A stretch of 64,000 nucleotides of DNA from Palsa-1248 sp963737835 (GTDB lineage Bacteria; Gemmatimonadota; Gemmatimonadetes; Gemmatimonadales; Gemmatimonadaceae): positions 1,736,001-1,800,000 of the forward strand of contig CAVTUH010000001.1 of assembly GCA_963737835.1 (NCBI GenBank). The letters are read 5' to 3'. The notes beneath the pieces were generated by a model. The model worked only from the letters and a program-made list of their open reading frames with translations, searched no databases and was not told where the DNA came from. Position 1 is the first letter of the stretch, and each line of letters starts with the position of its first letter. Shown one piece after another: positions 7,547 to 16,680 of the stretch. The position numbers were made by a program, and so were the translations under genes.

Positions 7547-9567
7547 CCTCGACTCCCGCGGTCGTTCCACCGACCGACGCTGTCGCCGGGCGCGCCGCGA
7601 CGGGCGTCCGCGCCGACCTGCTCGCACGGCTGGTCGATCCCGAGCGCATCATCGTTTTCGACGGCGCAATGGGGACCATGCTCTACGCCAAGGGCGTGTT
7701 CATCAATCAGTGCTACGACGAGTTGAATGCCCGATCGCCCGAGCTGGTGCGATCGGTGCACGATGCCTACGCGCGCGCCGGTGCCGAGGTGCTGGAGACC
7801 AACAGCTTCGGCGCGAACCGCGTCAAGTTGACGCAGCACGGCCTCGAATCGCAGGTCGTCGAGCTCAATCGGCGCGCAGCGCAGATCGCGCGCGCTGCGG
7901 CCGGTGACCGGCGGCTCGTCGCGGGGGCGGTCGGTCCGCTCGGAGTTCGGATCGAGCCCTACGGTCCCACGAGCCGCGACGAGGCACGGGCGATGTTTCG
8001 CGAGCAGATGCAGGCACTCGCGGAGGGCGGTGCCGATTGCTTCGTCATCGAGACGTTCGCCGATCTGGACGAGATGGAGCAGGCCATCCGCGCAGCGCGC
8101 GACGTCGATCCGGCGATGCCGGTCATTGCGCAAATGACGATCGGCGTCGATGGCCGAACGCCGTACGGCGTGCCGCCACAAGAGGTCGCTCGCGCACTCG
8201 ACCGATTCGGCGCGGATGTGATCGGGCTCAATTGCTCCGTGGGTCCGCAAGCGATTCTCGATGCGATCGAGCGCATGGTCCCGGAGACGCGGCGCAAGCT
8301 CTCCGCTCAGCCAAATGCTGGCATGCCGCGTGAGGTCGGCGGCCGCAGCATGTACATGGCGAGCCCCGAGTACATGGCGACGTACGCTCGGCACCTCGTG
8401 CAAGCGGGCGCCAAGATCGTCGGCGGATGCTGCGGGACGACGCCCGAGCACATCCACGCGATGGCCGCTGGCGTGCGTCCCCTCGCCCCTCGTCATCTCG
8501 GAGTGCCGGCCTCGGACGGGACCGCCGACGCGGCGACGCATGCGACCGTGTTGCAATCCGCCGGTGGCGGGCGCCTGTCGCGCGTGCATGCGCGCATCAC
8601 ATCCAGCTCGGCGACCGGCACGGATGGCGGCCTCTCAGTCGCGCAACCGGGCGTTGCGCCCGTGGCATTTGCCGAGCGCTCCCGGTGGGCGGCGAAGCTC
8701 GCCGCTGGCGAGTTCGTGACGTCGGTGGAGATCGTGCCGCCGCGGGGCGTCGATCCCGTTCGCATGGTGCGGGAGGTGACCGAGTTGCGCCGTGCCGGCG
8801 TCGACGCGGTCAACGTGCCCGACGGACCGCGAGCGCAGAGCCGGATGAGCGCGGTGCTCGTCAGCATCCTCATTCAGCAACAAGTCGGGATCGAGACCGT
8901 GACGCACTATTGCTGCCGCGATCGCAATCTGCTGGGGATGCTGAGCGATCTACTCGGCGCGTCCGCGATGGGCTTGAGGAATCTGTTGCTCGTGACGGGC
9001 GACCCACCCAAGATGGGCCCCTATCCCGACGCGACGGCGGTCTTCGACATCGACGCGATCGGCCTGACGAATCTCGTGTCGCGGCTCAATCACGGCCTGG
9101 ATCCCGGCGGCAACGAGATCGGCGTACCGACGCGCTTCGTCATCGGGGTGGGCGTCAATCCCGCGGCGATGGACCGGGCCCACGAGCTTCGCCGGTACGA
9201 GTGGAAGGTGGAAGCGGGGGCCGAGTTCGCGGTGACGCAGCCGGTGTTCGACGTGGCGCAGTTGGAACGCTTCCTCGAAATGTCGCGGCACGTGCACATC
9301 CCGATCGTGGCGGGGATCTGGCCGCTGGTCTCGGTGCGCAACGCCGAGTTCCTGGCCAACGAGGTACCAGGCGTGACCGTTCCGACCAGTGTGATCGAGC
9401 GCATGCGCCGCGCCAACGAGCGCTCCAAGGAGCACGCCGTGGCCGAAGGCATCGCGATCGCCCGCGAGATGCTGGAACGGGTGCGTCCGTCAGTGCAGGG
9501 AGTGCAGGTCTCGGCGCCGTTTGGCAAGGTCGAGTTGGCCTTGCAGACGATTGGGGTTGGGGCGTAA
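7543..9567 (+). CDS. bifunctional homocysteine S-methyltransferase / methylenetetrahydrofolate reductase
   Basis: 674 residues in two parts. Residues about 20-315 are a homocysteine methyltransferase domain (DGAMGTMLYAKG, LETNSFGANR, GLNCSVGPQ, zinc site GGCCGTTPEH near 293). Residues about 385-670 are an FAD-dependent MTHF reductase barrel (EIVPPRGVD, NVPDGPRAQSRMS, LLVTGDPPKMGPYP, QPVFDV). This arrangement matches the YitJ-like bifunctional family. It makes 5-methyl-THF and can use it or another methyl donor on homocysteine. It overlaps metH by ATGA and shares its SAM-II leader, so the operon supplies both methyl-THF and methionine. The pair gives the cell two homocysteine domains in one operon. 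A heptad palindrome follows the stop codon. Confidence 0.95.
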   Translation: MTSTPAVVPPTDAVAGRAATGVRADLLARLVDPERIIVFDGAMGTMLYAKGVFINQCYDELNARSPELVRSVHDAYARAGAEVLETNSFGANRVKLTQHGLESQVVELNRRAAQIARAAAGDRRLVAGAVGPLGVRIEPYGPTSRDEARAMFREQMQALAEGGADCFVIETFADLDEMEQAIRAARDVDPAMPVIAQMTIGVDGRTPYGVPPQEVARALDRFGADVIGLNCSVGPQAILDAIERMVPETRRKLSAQPNAGMPREVGGRSMYMASPEYMATYARHLVQAGAKIVGGCCGTTPEHIHAMAAGVRPLAPRHLGVPASDGTADAATHATVLQSAGGGRLSRVHARITSSSATGTDGGLSVAQPGVAPVAFAERSRWAAKLAAGEFVTSVEIVPPRGVDPVRMVREVTELRRAGVDAVNVPDGPRAQSRMSAVLVSILIQQQVGIETVTHYCCRDRNLLGMLSDLLGASAMGLRNLLLVTGDPPKMGPYPDATAVFDIDAIGLTNLVSRLNHGLDPGGNEIGVPTRFVIGVGVNPAAMDRAHELRRYEWKVEAGAEFAVTQPVFDVAQLERFLEMSRHVHIPIVAGIWPLVSVRNAEFLANEVPGVTVPTSVIERMRRANERSKEHAVAEGIAIAREMLERVRPSVQGVQVSAPFGKVELALQTIGVGA

Positions 9568-9667
9568 CGGCGGGGTCGGGGGTCAGGGAACTGCAACGAC
9601 CTTTACACCCGCGGTAAGTTGTCGTCGTAGTCCCCTGACCCCCGATCCCTGACCCCTGATCCCGCCG
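9568..9667. repeat. nested palindrome with GGGTCAG heptad arms
   Basis: The left arm at 9568-9589 (CGGCGGGGTC, GGGGGTCAGGG) is matched by the right arm at about 9630-9667 (CCCCTGACCCC, CCCTGACCCCTGA, CCCGCCG). The repeat unit is 7 bp. The middle (9591-9630) forms a weaker imperfect hairpin around CTTTAC/GTAAG. It fills the whole gap between the bifunctional gene and the CbiX-like gene. No T-tract is seen. Confidence 0.75.
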
Positions 9668-9670
9668 TTC

Positions 9671-10186
9671 GTGCTTTCCCTCCTCCTCATCGACCACGGC
9701 TCGAAGCTCGACTCGGCCAATAACATGCTCGCCTGCGTCGCCGGCCTCGTGCAGGACATGGCGGGCGGCGGGGTCATCGTGCGGCACGCGCACATGGAGT
9801 TGGCCACGCCGTCGATCGCCCAGGGGTTCGCGGACTGTGTCGCGGCCGGGGCGGACGAGGTGATCGCGTTTCCTTATATGCTGTCGCCGGGTCGGCACTC
9901 GACGCGGGACATCCCGCGCATGATTCGGGAGGCGGCGGCGGCTCACCCGGGGGTCCGGTTCCGGGTCACACCGGCGTTTGGCGTCCATGAGATGCTGGCG
10001 GCGGTCGTCTTGAGCCGAGCTGGGCTCGCGCTGGCCCGGCCGCCTGCCCCTGACGGGGGCTCAACCTGTTGGGGAGAGGCGGGAAACGGGGGGGACCCCG
10101 ACTGCCGCTGCGGGGATGCGTGCCCGGCACGGGAGGCGGAGGCGGGCTCGGCCGTTATCTCCAGCCTGGGGTCTTCGTCAGAATGA
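9671..10186 (+). CDS. CbiX/SirB-like sirohydrochlorin chelatase
   Basis: 171 residues from a GTG start. The N-terminal 120 residues look like the short CbiX fold: LLLIDHGSKLDSAN (with the conserved metal-chelating His), RHAHMELATPSIAQGF, then AFPYMLSPGRHSTRDIP, which holds the second conserved His. Such proteins insert Co2+ (B12 route) or Fe2+ (siroheme route) into sirohydrochlorin. The C-terminal tail is unusual, with five Cys within about 20 residues (CWGE, CRCGDACP), which could bind a metal or cluster. Its place next to a B12-dependent metH suggests B12 supply, but siroheme is equally possible. The start has no strong ribosome site, because the repeat element lies directly upstream. Confidence 0.75.
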   Translation: MLSLLLIDHGSKLDSANNMLACVAGLVQDMAGGGVIVRHAHMELATPSIAQGFADCVAAGADEVIAFPYMLSPGRHSTRDIPRMIREAAAAHPGVRFRVTPAFGVHEMLAAVVLSRAGLALARPPAPDGGSTCWGEAGNGGDPDCRCGDACPAREAEAGSAVISSLGSSSE

Positions 10187-10238
10187 CGGAGGGGGACCGG
10201 TGGGTCCCCCCGTCCCCGGAGCCTTCGGAGAGCTCAGG

Positions 10239-10781
10239 ATGGTACGTGGTGCGAGATGGAGGGCGGTCCTTGCCGGCGGGTTGCTTGGTGGAGCGGTCAT
10301 GTGCGCATGCGTCGCGATGCTCGCGATGCCCGGCGTGGCGAACGCACAGACGCATCACGCATCGACCGCGTCGAATGGCCGGACTGCGGCAGCCGATCCA
10401 CCCGTGCAGCCGGTGATCACCCTCGAACGGTCGGCCTGTCACGGCCAGTGCGCGGAGTACAAGCTCTCGTTCTATGAAGACGGGCAGGTGGTGTACGACG
10501 GTGTGGCCAATGTCAGCAAGGCCGGCCGTTGGTACGCCCATCTCCCGCGCTCGACCGTGGATGGTCTCGTGGCCGAGTTTCGCCGCATTGGGTACGACTC
10601 GCTCTCGCCCAAGTATCCGCCGGGTCTGAGTGCGAGTCCAATCGCGACGACATCGTTCCGCCTGGGCGAAAGGCTCAAGACGGTCACGCACGAGGAGGGT
10701 TCTCCCTTCCCGCCGGCTTCGCTTTCGGTCCTCGAAGACCGCATTGATGCGTCCGTGCAGTCGGTGGATTGGGTGAAGTAG
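10239..10781 (+). CDS. secreted DUF6438-like protein
   Basis: 180 residues from the ATG at 10239, with GGAG about 10 bp upstream. Residues about 1-35 form a signal peptide (basic start, then LAGGLLGGAVMCACVAMLAM, ending NAQ). The mature part begins with a low-complexity stretch and then ITLERSACHGQCAEYKLSF, with YEDGQVVYDG behind it. This CxGxCxxY start followed by a strand-rich domain is the pattern of the DUF6438 family, whose role is unknown. The two Cys probably form a disulfide outside the cytoplasm. It overlaps nothing and is probably read separately from the chelatase gene 52 bp upstream. Confidence 0.7.
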   Translation: MVRGARWRAVLAGGLLGGAVMCACVAMLAMPGVANAQTHHASTASNGRTAAADPPVQPVITLERSACHGQCAEYKLSFYEDGQVVYDGVANVSKAGRWYAHLPRSTVDGLVAEFRRIGYDSLSPKYPPGLSASPIATTSFRLGERLKTVTHEEGSPFPPASLSVLEDRIDASVQSVDWVK

Positions 10782-10792
10782 GGGGACTGCAA

Positions 10793-10908
10793 CCGCGGGG
10801 TCAGGGGCCAGGGGCCAGGGAACAAATCGAAAGGCCGGTCACCGTGCGCTGTGACCGGCCTCGGAGTTTGTTCCCCGACCCCTAGTCCCTGACCCCTGAC
10901 CCCGCCGT
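10793..10908. repeat. nested palindrome: GGGTCAG/GGGCCAG heptads around a hairpin
   Basis: The left arm at 10796-10826 contains GGGGTCA, GGGGCCA, GGGGCCA units. The right arm at about 10872-10907 contains CCCCGACCCC, CCCTGACCCC and TGACCCC. The core is a strong hairpin, AGGCCGGTCAC (10831-10841)/GTGACCGGCCT, flanked by GAACAAAT on the left and GTTTGTTC on the right. It follows the DUF6438 gene and precedes the acyl-CoA dehydrogenase gene. Confidence 0.8.
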
Positions 10909-10929
10909 TTGCCCGTTAGATTCTCCCCC

Positions 10930-12108
10930 ATGTCCTCCGAGATCACCGCCGTTGTGAACAGCAGCCCAGGCCCGCTCACCGCGCTCTCCGACGAAGAGTC
11001 GCTGTTCCGCGACGCGATCGCCGATTTCGCGGAGCACGAAGTGCGGCCGCGGGTGAAGGAGATGGAGCGTGCGGGCCGGATCGACCCGACCCTGATCCCG
11101 CACTTCTACTCCCTGGGGCTCATGGGGATCGAAGTGCCGGAGCAGTACGGCGGCTCGGGCGGGTCGCTCATGATGGTGGCGCTGGCCGTCGAGACGGTCA
11201 GTCGGGTCGACGCGTCGGCAGCGATCGTGGTCGACGTGCAGAACACGCTCGTCAACTACCCGATCCTGCGATACGGGAGCGATGACGTCAAAGCGCGGTA
11301 TCTGCCGCGGCTGACGAGCGGTACGGTGGGTGCGTACGCCCTGTCGGAGTCGGGCTCGGGGTCGGATGCGTTTGGCATGCAGACGACCGCGGTGCGCGCC
11401 GGCGACCACTACGTCCTCAATGGACGCAAAATGTGGATCACGAATGGGGCCGAGGCCGACATCTTCGTGCTCTTTGCCAACGCCAACCGTGACGCCGGTT
11501 ATAAAGGCATCACGGCGTTCGTCATTGAGCGAGGGTTTCCCGGGTTCCGAGTCGGCAAGAAGGAAGACAAACTCGGGATCCGGGCGTCGAGCACCGTCGA
11601 GTTGATCCTGGACTCGTGTGAGGTCCCTGCTGCGAACGTGTTGGGGCCCGTCGGGCAAGGCTACAAGATCGCGATCGAGACGCTGAACGAGGGACGCATT
11701 GGGATCGGCGCTCAGATGATCGGCGTCGCCGGCGGCGCGCTTGCCGCGGCCACGTCGTACATCAAAGAGCGTAAGCAGTTCGGCAAGGCGCTGTCGGAGT
11801 TTCAGGGCGTGCAGTTCCAGCTCGCCCAGGCGGCTACTGAGCTCGAGGCAGCGCGACTCATGGTCTACAACGCGGCGCGACTCAAGGACGCGGGCCAGGA
11901 CATCGTGCGGGAAGGGGCCATGGCCAAGCTCTTTGCGTCGCAGGTGTGTGAGCGTGTGACCTCGGTCTGTCTCGAGTTGTTTGGCGGCTACGGGTACACC
12001 ACGGACTACCCGGTCGAGAAGTTCTATCGCGATGCGAAGATCGGGACGATCTACGAGGGTACGTCCAACATGCAGCTGCAGACGATCGCCAAAGCGTTGC
12101 TGCGGTGA
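10930..12108 (+). CDS. acyl-CoA dehydrogenase (short/medium chain)
   Basis: 392 residues from ATG at 10930; the frame stays open upstream to 10909 but the ATG fits the family. FAD-dependent dehydrogenases of this family oxidise acyl-CoA to enoyl-CoA in beta-oxidation or branched amino-acid breakdown. Seen motifs are YALSESGSGSDAFGMQTTA (FAD/substrate contact), MWITNGAEADIFVLFA, RKQFGKALSEFQ and the C-terminal IYEGTSNMQLQTIAKALL with the catalytic Glu near residue 376. The length and the position of that Glu match butyryl-CoA dehydrogenase-like members. No electron-transfer flavoprotein genes are adjacent. Confidence 0.93.
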   Translation: MSSEITAVVNSSPGPLTALSDEESLFRDAIADFAEHEVRPRVKEMERAGRIDPTLIPHFYSLGLMGIEVPEQYGGSGGSLMMVALAVETVSRVDASAAIVVDVQNTLVNYPILRYGSDDVKARYLPRLTSGTVGAYALSESGSGSDAFGMQTTAVRAGDHYVLNGRKMWITNGAEADIFVLFANANRDAGYKGITAFVIERGFPGFRVGKKEDKLGIRASSTVELILDSCEVPAANVLGPVGQGYKIAIETLNEGRIGIGAQMIGVAGGALAAATSYIKERKQFGKALSEFQGVQFQLAQAATELEAARLMVYNAARLKDAGQDIVREGAMAKLFASQVCERVTSVCLELFGGYGYTTDYPVEKFYRDAKIGTIYEGTSNMQLQTIAKALLR

Positions 12109-12127
12109 GGTCGGCTGGCGGGAGACG

Positions 12128-12475
12128 ATGTTGAACAGCAGTGACGGGAACGGTGACGGTCCCCTGATGACAACCAAGCCGGTATCCGAGGCGCTGGCCC
12201 ACTCGCAGGCGCGGTGGGCACGGACGCGCTTGACCGGACGTCGCGCCTTCGTGTGGCGCTACGGAGTGGCCGGGTGGGGGCTGCCGGCGGGCGCGCTCGC
12301 CACCGTATACCGCATCCTGCGCGTGCGCGCCTCGACGCCGGGGATGTCCCTGTCCGTCGCCGGCGTCCGCCCGCTGTGGCTCAGCATCGTAGCGCTCTTC
12401 GTCGTGTGCGGCCTGGTGGGGTATCTTCTGGGCGCCTGGCTGTGGGACTATTGCGAGGCGCGGTTCGGAGCGTAG
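12128..12475 (+). CDS. small membrane protein, function unknown
   Basis: 115 residues from the ATG at 12128, with GGGAG 5 bp upstream. After a polar start of about 35 residues there are two hydrophobic segments, AGWGLPAGALATVY near 55-75 and LWLSIVALFVVCGLVGYLLG near 85-108. No family is recognised. It begins 19 bp after the acyl-CoA dehydrogenase stop and may be co-transcribed with it. Confidence 0.6.
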   Translation: MLNSSDGNGDGPLMTTKPVSEALAHSQARWARTRLTGRRAFVWRYGVAGWGLPAGALATVYRILRVRASTPGMSLSVAGVRPLWLSIVALFVVCGLVGYLLGAWLWDYCEARFGA

Positions 12476-12568
12476 CGAGGCACCGAGCGCTCGCCAAGTC
12501 GCGCGGCGCGTGCGAAGTTTTTCCGCTCCGTGTCTCTGAACTCCCCTCCTGCCTCGCCCAAGGATCCG

Positions 12569-13447
12569 ATGTCGAGTCCCGGCGTTCCTCGGCCCCGTTC
12601 GGCTACGGAGATATTTGACGCGTCGGTGCGATTGGTCCGCCGGCACTACGGGCCGATGGTCGCTCTCACGGCCCTGTTTTACGTCCCGTTCGCCGCGGTA
12701 CAGACGGTTGCCGTCCCGTCGCTCGTCCCCTTCGGGCAGCCCGGTAGAGTCGCGCCCATGTCGCTGGCCGCGATCGCCGGATGGACGGCATTTTCGGTCG
12801 TCTGGTATCACGCCACGCTCGGCGTCGCGCTCACACTGGCGGCGGCCGACGCCTACGGCGGCATCGACGTCCAATTACCGGCGTCGCTGCGCGGTATGGT
12901 CCAGCGCCTCCCCGGGGTCCTCGCGCTCTCCCTCCTGGAGCTCTGCGTTTTTGTGCTCGCTGCGCTGTGCTGGGCCTTGCCGAGCGTCGTCTTTGTAGCG
13001 TTGGGGTTGCAACTCCTTCCACCGGCGATCTCACGCGTGACGATCGTGGCAGTACCAGTGGCGTTGGCCATCGGCATATTCGCCTACACGATGGCGGCGC
13101 TCGTCGCTGCCTTGCCGGTTCTCGTCCTCGAGCGAATGGGGGCACGCGCGTCCCTGCGCCGGTCCTTGCAGCTGACGAAAGGACTGCGTGCGCACGTCGT
13201 GGGACTCATTGGTCTCGCCTACCTGTTCTATCTCGGCTTGTACTTCGGAGTCGGCGCAGCGCTCAGGCTCATGGGCCATCCGATCCTGAATCGCATCGGA
13301 TCGGCGACCGTGATCGTCATGCTGTTTCCGTTCGTTCAAGTTCCCTTCCTGCTGCTGTACTACGACCTTCGCGTCCGCAAGGAAGGCTATGACATCGAAG
13401 TGATGGCTGGAGCGCTCGAGGCCTCCGCGGCGCCGCAGGTCGCGTGA
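12569..13447 (+). CDS. multi-pass membrane protein (GPDPase membrane-domain-like)
   Basis: 292 residues from ATG at 12569 with AAGGA just upstream; a GTG at 12530 is less likely. The start RSATEIFDASVRLVRRHYGP is typical of the glycerophosphodiesterase membrane-domain/DUF7544-like proteins. About six hydrophobic segments follow (near 30-50, 75-95, 125-150, 165-190, 220-240, 260-285). These proteins often precede DUF4129, DUF4350, MoxR and DUF58 genes, exactly as here. The stop overlaps the next start by 4 bp, so it is the first gene of a coupled operon. Confidence 0.7.
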   Translation: MSSPGVPRPRSATEIFDASVRLVRRHYGPMVALTALFYVPFAAVQTVAVPSLVPFGQPGRVAPMSLAAIAGWTAFSVVWYHATLGVALTLAAADAYGGIDVQLPASLRGMVQRLPGVLALSLLELCVFVLAALCWALPSVVFVALGLQLLPPAISRVTIVAVPVALAIGIFAYTMAALVAALPVLVLERMGARASLRRSLQLTKGLRAHVVGLIGLAYLFYLGLYFGVGAALRLMGHPILNRIGSATVIVMLFPFVQVPFLLLYYDLRVRKEGYDIEVMAGALEASAAPQVA

Positions 13448-14040
13448 TCCAGCAGGTCACCACCACCGCCGCGCGCGACACGATCGCTGCCGTGTTCGCG
13501 CAGCGGGCATACGACCGCACGATCGCCGCGTCGTTGTGGGATCGCCTCATGTTCTATTTGTGGGAGCAGCTCAGTCGTGTGTTGAGCGCGATCACGAAGT
13601 CATCCGCGACGCGTCCGGTCGCCCTCGCAGTGCTCGCGCTCCTGGCGGTGCTCGCCATCGTGCGCATCGCGATCGCCATCCGATCGGCGGAATTCACGGG
13701 ATCGGCCGGCGGAGCCCGTCGGTTCCTGCGGCGCACGGGCGACCCGTGGCTCGAGGCGCAGCGGCTCGCGGCGGAGAATCGATACACGGACGCCGCGCAC
13801 GCACTCTACGCAGCGTTGTTGCAGAGCGTCGCCCAGCGCGAAGATCTCCGGCTGCATCCCTCGAAAACGGTCGGCGACTACCTGCGTGAGCTGCGGTGGC
13901 GCTCATCTGCCCTGGTGCCCAGCTTCCGCGACTTCGCCCGACTGTACGAAGTCGTCGTGTATGGGTTGGGGATCTGCGACCAGGAGCGCTACGAGCGGCT
14001 CTACGCGCTGGCAAGCGGCATGTTGACGCCCGTGGCATGA
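13444..14040 (+). CDS. DUF4129 domain protein
   Basis: 198 residues starting at a GTG inside the previous stop region. It has one clear membrane segment (VALAVLALLAVLAIVRIAIAI, about 60-80). The C-terminal half reads GDPWLEAQRLAAENRYTDA, then HALYAALLQSVA and HPSKTVGDYLREL, the alpha-helical DUF4129 pattern. Function is not known; the family is found with MoxR/DUF58/DUF4350 in many phyla. It overlaps the next gene by ATGA. Confidence 0.85.
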   Translation: MIQQVTTTAARDTIAAVFAQRAYDRTIAASLWDRLMFYLWEQLSRVLSAITKSSATRPVALAVLALLAVLAIVRIAIAIRSAEFTGSAGGARRFLRRTGDPWLEAQRLAAENRYTDAAHALYAALLQSVAQREDLRLHPSKTVGDYLRELRWRSSALVPSFRDFARLYEVVVYGLGICDQERYERLYALASGMLTPVA

Positions 14041-15407
14041 CCACGGCCCCCAACGCAGCGACTCATATGGCTGCGAGTGGCGCATTGCCGTCCGCGAGTC
14101 CGGCAGCGCCGCAGAACGACTGGCTTGCGACGGTGCTGCGACCGCGAGTCGTGTTGCCGCTGCTCGCCGGCGTGATGCTCATCGCGATTCTGTTCACGCC
14201 GGAATCGCCCAGCACCAACCTGGATCTCCGGCTGACGACGACTTCCGCTGGCCCCGCCGGCGCGAAGGGTCTGTACGAGGTCGTGAGCCGCCTCGGTTGG
14301 CCGACCAGTCGCCGCGTGACACCGTTCCGAGAACCACTGGACAGCGACGCCGTGTATGCGGTGTTCGGCGGACCGAGGCGAATGACGGCCGCCGAAGTAC
14401 ACGCGCTCCTGGAGACGGTCCGACGCGGCGCGGGGCTCATCTACGTCGTCGAGGATCGGCCGCTGACTGACTCGCTCGTGCTGCGCCATTCCTCGGCAGG
14501 TGGGTCGCTGGCGGTGACGGCCGCCGATTCGTCGCGGTGCAGGTCTCAGACGCTCCAGAACACGCTGCTCTGGCTCGGCGCCGGCGTACACCTCTACCAT
14601 CTCGTCGACTCGCTATCGGTCTTGTCCAGTCGCGAGCCCCTGCCCGTCGACACCTCGGTTTTTCTATCGGTGACACGCGATGGACAGGAGTCGGCAGGCG
14701 ATTCGGGGGGCACGTTGCCAGCGGTCCTGGGATACCCGCTGGGCCGCGGGCGCGTGGTCGCGGTGTCGGATCCGGACGCATTGCGCAATGACGTCGTGCG
14801 CGTCTGTCGTGCGGGTGTGGGACCGCGGCTGGTGTCGGCAATCGAGTATGCGTCGCATGGACGGCGACCACCGCTCGTGTTCGACGAGTACCACCAATCC
14901 ACCGGTGACGACGCGAACCCGTTTGCGACTGCCATTGCCTTTCTCGGTACGCATCCGGTGGGACACACGATCCTGCAGCTCCTCATCGGGGGACTCGTGC
15001 TGATGCTGGCTCTGGGCGCGCGGGCGCTCGCGCCTCGCGGCATGCCCAGCATCGAGCGTCGGTCGGCACTCGAGCACGTCGGTGCGTTGGCGCTTGCGTA
15101 TGAACGGATCCATGCGACGCGCACGGCGGTCACTCGCCTCGTGCGAGGACTCAGACGCCGGCACGACCGTGGCGGCTGGTCGTCACGCGCTGCCGGCCGC
15201 CAGGGGATCGAGGACGCGAACGATCGATTTCTGACGGCCGTCGCGGCCAGTCATCCTCGGCTTGCATCCGACGTGAAGCGCGTCGAGGCAGCCGAGCGCA
15301 CGACCGTCGAGGCGAGCGAGCTGCTGGAGGTGGCCGCGGCCATCGACCGGATCGACAAGGCGTTCCCGGGCAGCTGGGATCGCAACCATCACTCCAAACC
15401 GCACTGA
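14037..15407 (+). CDS. DUF4350 domain protein
   Basis: 456 residues. A membrane segment near residues 36-56 (RVVLPLLAGVMLIAILF) is followed by a periplasmic domain that includes AGPAGAKGLYEVVSRLGW, the conserved first helix of DUF4350, then DAVYAVFGG and a GRVVAVSD motif. A second hydrophobic segment (TILQLLIGGLVLMLALGARA) lies near 310-330, with a cytoplasmic helical tail rich in Arg. The family is thought to present a glutamine-amidotransferase-like fold to the outside; substrate unknown. Start overlaps the DUF4129 stop (ATGA). Confidence 0.85.
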   Translation: MTTAPNAATHMAASGALPSASPAAPQNDWLATVLRPRVVLPLLAGVMLIAILFTPESPSTNLDLRLTTTSAGPAGAKGLYEVVSRLGWPTSRRVTPFREPLDSDAVYAVFGGPRRMTAAEVHALLETVRRGAGLIYVVEDRPLTDSLVLRHSSAGGSLAVTAADSSRCRSQTLQNTLLWLGAGVHLYHLVDSLSVLSSREPLPVDTSVFLSVTRDGQESAGDSGGTLPAVLGYPLGRGRVVAVSDPDALRNDVVRVCRAGVGPRLVSAIEYASHGRRPPLVFDEYHQSTGDDANPFATAIAFLGTHPVGHTILQLLIGGLVLMLALGARALAPRGMPSIERRSALEHVGALALAYERIHATRTAVTRLVRGLRRRHDRGGWSSRAAGRQGIEDANDRFLTAVAASHPRLASDVKRVEAAERTTVEASELLEVAAAIDRIDKAFPGSWDRNHHSKPH

Positions 15408-15416
15408 GGATCGGCC

Positions 15417-16547
<1,131 letters not shown>

Positions 16548-16582
16548 CCATGTGTGAGCCATTGACACTCAGCCATTGATCA

Positions 16583-16674
16583 GGGGCTAGACGTTGAACG
16601 TGGGACGTTGGAGAACTCACCTGGTCATGCAGGTGTCGTTACCCGGTGCCCGTCACCCGTCACCGGTCACCCAG
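16583..16674. repeat. degenerate heptad repeats between moxR and DUF58 genes
   Basis: GCTAGACGTTGAACGTGGGA plus GACGTTGG at 16587-16612 is a worn copy of the GACGTTR heptads. A hairpin CACCT/AGGTG at about 16619-16635 comes next, and a second heptad type, GTCACCC/GTCACCG, follows at 16650-16672. It fills most of the gap before the DUF58 start, so transcription must cross it if the operon is continuous. Confidence 0.55.
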
Positions 16675-16680
16675 TAGTTC

